A stretch of DNA of 26,989 nucleotides from a virus: IMG/VR virus record IMGVR_UViG_3300034105_000107, positions 1 through 26,989 of that record. One strand, written 5' to 3'. Positions 24,670 through 26,989 of this stretch are shown in pieces; positions within the stretch are counted from its first letter, which is position 1; each line of letters starts with the position of its first letter. The translations under genes and the position numbers were made by a program. The notes under the pieces are model-generated. The model was given only the letters and a program-made list of their open reading frames with translations. It was not told where the DNA came from and made no database searches.

Positions 24670-25105
24670 TAAATCGTTCCCAATCCATGTATGACTTCAA
24701 TTGAAAAGTCCTGTTATTCAATTCTTTAAGAACTGACTTACAGAAATCAACAATCTCTTCATGCATTACCTTTTTCAACAGTATGTTATTTAGTTCAGTA
24801 TCAGAATCAAGCCAATGCTGAAGATCAGCCCTCATGACCTTCTTTGTCATAGGTTCAAGACCGTATCTCTCTAGGTCTTCAGGATTGTTCAGATCACCAT
24901 TATAGTAATCCCACTTGATCTTGCGTCTTGTGTTATATTCTGCTTGAAGTTTCTTGACGATCAGATTGTGATGTGTCGTAATACGCAAATACTTCGAATG
25001 AAGTTTAGGAATATTTGCAACAGCTTTATGCGGATCAGTTTCATCCCAACCTGCATCTTTAATCCATTCTTCAGTTAGGGCGTCAATAGTTACCGGCGGT
25101 TTCAT
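24656..25105 (-). CDS. uvsY: UvsY recombination mediator
   Basis: Loads the UvsX recombinase onto gp32-coated single-stranded DNA. Order and content match T4 UvsY: LHSKYLRITTHHNLIVKKLQ (T4 YSKWLNKHSSIKKEM), KIKWDYYNG (T4 KARLDYYSG), LEPMTKKVMRADLQHWLDSD (T4 SEMKTVLSADKDVLKVDT), then IVDFCKSVLKELNNRTFQLKSYMDWERF (T4 LLDFCSGALDAIKSRGFAIKHIQDMRAF). 149 aa from ATG 25105, chosen because GGAG is 6 nt upstream; the ATG at 25117 has no RBS and lies only about 8 nt from the expected transcript start. Coupled to uvsW. Confidence 0.92.
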   Translation of the reverse strand: MKPPVTIDALTEEWIKDAGWDETDPHKAVANIPKLHSKYLRITTHHNLIVKKLQAEYNTRRKIKWDYYNGDLNNPEDLERYGLEPMTKKVMRADLQHWLDSDTELNNILLKKVMHEEIVDFCKSVLKELNNRTFQLKSYMDWERFIGGK

Positions 25106-25131
25106 CCACTGCTCCATAAAAAATAATTATT

Positions 25132-25160
25132 AGTATAGACGGAATTTAGGAACGTGTCAA
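25132..25160 (-). promoter_or_regulatory. Near-consensus sigma70 promoter of the uvsY-uvsW operon
   Basis: Minus strand: TTGACA (25160-25155), 17-nt spacer, TATACT (25137-25132). Start expected near 25125, 20 nt before the chosen uvsY ATG. Confidence 0.88.
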
Positions 25161-25163
25161 GTA

Positions 25164-25682
25164 CTAAAGACGTTGAACTTCGAAATAATCATATGAGAAT
25201 GCCATGTCCAAAGTGATAGTTTGTTCCGCAGTTTGTGTGGTATCAAAGATTAGCTGACCCATAGATGTAGGGTGTACATTGTAAAACTTGATTCTCATTA
25301 ATGCTATATTAGAGTTCGTATTGATGGTTAGAATGCCATCATAGTACTTGCTGAATGGAATACCTTTACGTTTTCCATATTCTTCATACGTTGTTGGCTT
25401 TGTTAACGATTTTAGCCATTCAAGAGTTTCTTCCCATACCCGTAGGTCTTCATCAACTAGAACAGACATAGACAGATCACTCCAACGTAGAGTATCTCCG
25501 TGTCTTTTAGTGACTGAAAATGGTGTAGGAACTTCCACAGCGGAAGTTGAAACGTCAGGTAAATTTACAGTCTGACAGAAGTATTTGGCAAAAGGAAGAT
25601 CAGGAATAACAAATGAATACTTCGTAGGTTGAAGCAAGTTGCTATTTTCTGGTATTCTTGTAATGAGTGTTTCTTTTGACAT
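25164..25682 (-). CDS. Tail-tube-family protein (gp19-like)
   Basis: A 172-aa protein with the tail-tube fold signature seen in T4 gp19 relatives: KYSFVIPDLPFAKYFCQTVNLPDV near the N-terminus, EVPTPFSVTKRHGDTLRWSDLSMSVLVDEDLRVWEETLEWLKSL in the middle, and IKFYNVHPTSMGQLIFDTT then TITLDMAFSYDYFEV at the end. It may be the main tube subunit or a second tube-like baseplate/neck protein, since T4 places gene 19 elsewhere, not directly after gene 23. RBS AGAGG before ATG 25682. A candidate late promoter lies 17 nt upstream. Confidence 0.75.
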   Translation of the reverse strand: MSKETLITRIPENSNLLQPTKYSFVIPDLPFAKYFCQTVNLPDVSTSAVEVPTPFSVTKRHGDTLRWSDLSMSVLVDEDLRVWEETLEWLKSLTKPTTYEEYGKRKGIPFSKYYDGILTINTNSNIALMRIKFYNVHPTSMGQLIFDTTQTAEQTITLDMAFSYDYFEVQRL

Positions 25683-25698
25683 TGTTACCTCTTTTGAT

Positions 25699-25706
25699 TA
25701 TTTATG
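25699..25706 (-). promoter_or_regulatory. Candidate T4-type late promoter (CATAAATA)
   Basis: CATAAATA on the minus strand, one base from T4's TATAAATA and within the NATAAATA form of cyanophage-type late promoters, placed between the gp23 terminator and the tube gene. The predicted start near 25692 makes a very short leader, which lowers confidence. Confidence 0.45.
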
Positions 25707-25716
25707 CAAAAGAAAA

Positions 25717-25734
25717 GGGCAGCCGAAGCTGCCC
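25717..25734 (-). terminator. Intrinsic terminator with UUCG tetraloop after gene 23
   Basis: Minus-strand RNA: GGGCAGC-UUCG-GCUGCCC followed by UUUUCUUUU; 7 GC-rich base pairs around the very stable C(UUCG)G loop. A second 7-bp inverted repeat (25751-25767, tcttgtt-ata-aacaaga) lies immediately after the gp23 stop and may add to 3'-end stability. Confidence 0.93.
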
Positions 25735-25767
25735 AAGTCTGAGTTTCGTTTCTTGTTATAAACAAGA

Positions 25768-26989
25768 TTACATAAGGTTACGAACGCGGAAGATGCGGTA
25801 GTACTGGTTAGCGCGTGCCGTAGCAGCGATAGTTGCAGCAGCATCAGCATCAGCGATAGCATCTAGACCCTTAGCGAATGGATTGGCTACCATGCCGTAA
25901 CGTGTCTTGAAGCCGATCTTTGGCTGGAAGTTATCCTGGCCAATAGCGCGAACCATCTGAAGAGGAACGTATGGGCAGTAGAACAAGCCGGCGTCATAAG
26001 GTGAAGTACCCTTATAACCAACGCAAACTAGTTCGTCGCCGTTTGCTGAACCACCGAAGTAAGGGTCGATGTAGACCTTTACGCGGCCGTGCATTGTACC
26101 AGCGTATGTGTTGCCTGTATCGTCAACTTCAAGGTTAACATTTAGAGCAGGTGTGTAGTCGAGAACACCAGCCATAGCGAGAGCAGAAGCAACATCTGAA
26201 GAAACGATCATGATGTTACCCTTACCGCGACGAGTACCCTTAGCAATTGCATTGCACTCGCGTTCGATTTGGAATACAAGACCCTTGAACTTTTCAACTG
26301 ACCAACGGCCGTTTGAGTCTGTGTCAAGGTCGAATGTACCAGCAGTTGTCGTGCCGTACTGAGCGCCAACAACAGCAGAGTTATAAACTGTGCGGATAAG
26401 TTCGCGGTTGATTTCAGCAAGAATTTCTGTTGACAGAATGTTAGCAAGTTCTGTCTCAGCGTCTAGACCGTGAACAGCCTTAAGATCCTGAGCAAGTTCC
26501 ATTGTGTATTCTGCCTTGAGCGCGCGTGAACGTGCTGTAACAGTTAGCTTCTCAATTGAGAAAGCCATTTCAGCGAAAGCATTGTTACCTGCATCGCCTA
26601 GAGCTTCCGCCTGAGCAGTTGACATACCAATGCCAGTTGTGTAAGCACCTGTATTAGCTGTGTTAGAAACAGGGTTTGAACCAACGTTGGTACCAACTGA
26701 AGATGTGTTACCAGCAGCATTCGAAGCAGAATACTTGGTATCAGCTTCGTTGAAGAATGATTCTGTCCAATCTGTCTTTGTCTTTGAGTTGTTTGTGTAC
26801 TTGGAACGCATAGCGAAGATCAAGCCAGTTGGGCCTGTCATTGGCTGAACGCCAGCAATGTCGTGAGCCATTAGCTTTGGTAGTGAACGACGAACCAATG
26901 AGATAAGAATTGGATCGTAGTTAGATACTGCACCACCAGAAACTGAGTTAGTTGGTGCTGACTCGTTGATCATACGAGATTCTTCAGCC
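25768..26989 (-). CDS. 23: Major capsid protein gp23 (N-terminus off the window)
   Basis: C-terminal about 406 residues of the T4-type major capsid protein. Signature segments: MINESAPTNSVSGG then YDPILISLVRRSLPKLMAHDIAGVQPMTGPTGLIFAMRSKY, very like T4 gp23. Others are ALKAEYTMELAQDLKAVHGLDAETELANILSTEILAEINRE, NIMIVSSDVASAL, GYKGTSPYDAGLFYCPYVPL, and FKTRYGMVANPF. An in-frame ATG exists at 26973, but the frame continues upstream without a stop (AEESR), and gp23 needs a further N-terminal region that includes the maturation cleavage site, so this is a truncated view of a longer gene. A strong terminator follows. Confidence 0.97.
   Translation of the reverse strand, partial: AEESRMINESAPTNSVSGGAVSNYDPILISLVRRSLPKLMAHDIAGVQPMTGPTGLIFAMRSKYTNNSKTKTDWTESFFNEADTKYSASNAAGNTSSVGTNVGSNPVSNTANTGAYTTGIGMSTAQAEALGDAGNNAFAEMAFSIEKLTVTARSRALKAEYTMELAQDLKAVHGLDAETELANILSTEILAEINRELIRTVYNSAVVGAQYGTTTAGTFDLDTDSNGRWSVEKFKGLVFQIERECNAIAKGTRRGKGNIMIVSSDVASALAMAGVLDYTPALNVNLEVDDTGNTYAGTMHGRVKVYIDPYFGGSANGDELVCVGYKGTSPYDAGLFYCPYVPLQMVRAIGQDNFQPKIGFKTRYGMVANPFAKGLDAIADADAAATIAATARANQYYRIFRVRNLM

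Noticed and set aside
1-26989. Search for tRNA genes, integrase/attachment sites, insertion sequences and lysogeny genes
   Set aside because: None recognised by eye; gaps between genes are at most about 110 nt and hold only promoters and hairpins.

Overview
This window looks like part of the genome of a T4-superfamily myovirus (tailed, contractile, lytic phage). All recognisable genes lie on the minus strand and are packed tightly, mostly with ATGA, TAATG or TGATG junctions. The clear T4 orthologues are gp23, UvsY, UvsW, gp55, gp47, gp46, gp1, gp45, gp44, gp62 and RegA. Base composition is AT-leaning. The small T4-like replication proteins, the CobS/CobT-like pair and the collagen-like fibre recall cyanophage and alphaproteobacterial T4-like phages (Sinorhizobium phiM12 or Caulobacter Cr30 type). 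No photosynthesis gene is present here, so the host is not settled; an alphaproteobacterial host is my guess.

Layout in transcription order, from high to low coordinates. (1) 25.2-27.0 kb: the C-terminal part of the major capsid protein gp23, a UUCG-tetraloop terminator, a candidate late promoter and a tail-tube-family protein. (2) 16.6-25.1 kb: a long run starting at a strong host-type promoter: uvsY, uvsW, a small beta-rich protein, gene 55 (late sigma), a short conserved ORF, 47, a MazG-like mini-gene, 46, then a short conserved phage protein and two glycosyltransferases. One of these resembles the TET-associated (TAGT) family and the other may be a GT-B enzyme. (3) 12.6-16.5 kb: an 86-aa ORF with an apparently leaderless promoter, then a large HExxH + VWA protein and a MoxR/CobS-type AAA+ ATPase, the last two each with its own near-consensus sigma70 promoter. 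(4) 12.35-12.56 kb: a small HTH protein between two hairpins. (5) 6.9-12.3 kb: a glycosyltransferase, dNMP kinase, sliding clamp 45, a DsbA-like protein, a GIY-YIG nuclease, clamp loader 44/62, RegA and a dUTPase with an AT-hook-like tail. (6) 1-6.9 kb: a late structural module with a PAAR spike tip, three virion proteins and a very long collagen-like fibre that runs off the left edge.

Together these cover DNA replication (45/44/62), recombination (46/47/UvsY/UvsW), nucleotide supply and purification (gp1, dUTPase, MazG-like), and late transcription (gp55 with the gp45 clamp, possibly DsbA), followed by virion parts. The less ordinary content is the glycosyltransferase cluster, which may modify DNA bases, and the AAA+/VWA-peptidase pair of unknown function. 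No tRNA, CRISPR array or insertion sequence was seen, and no stretch longer than 300 bases lacks a gene.
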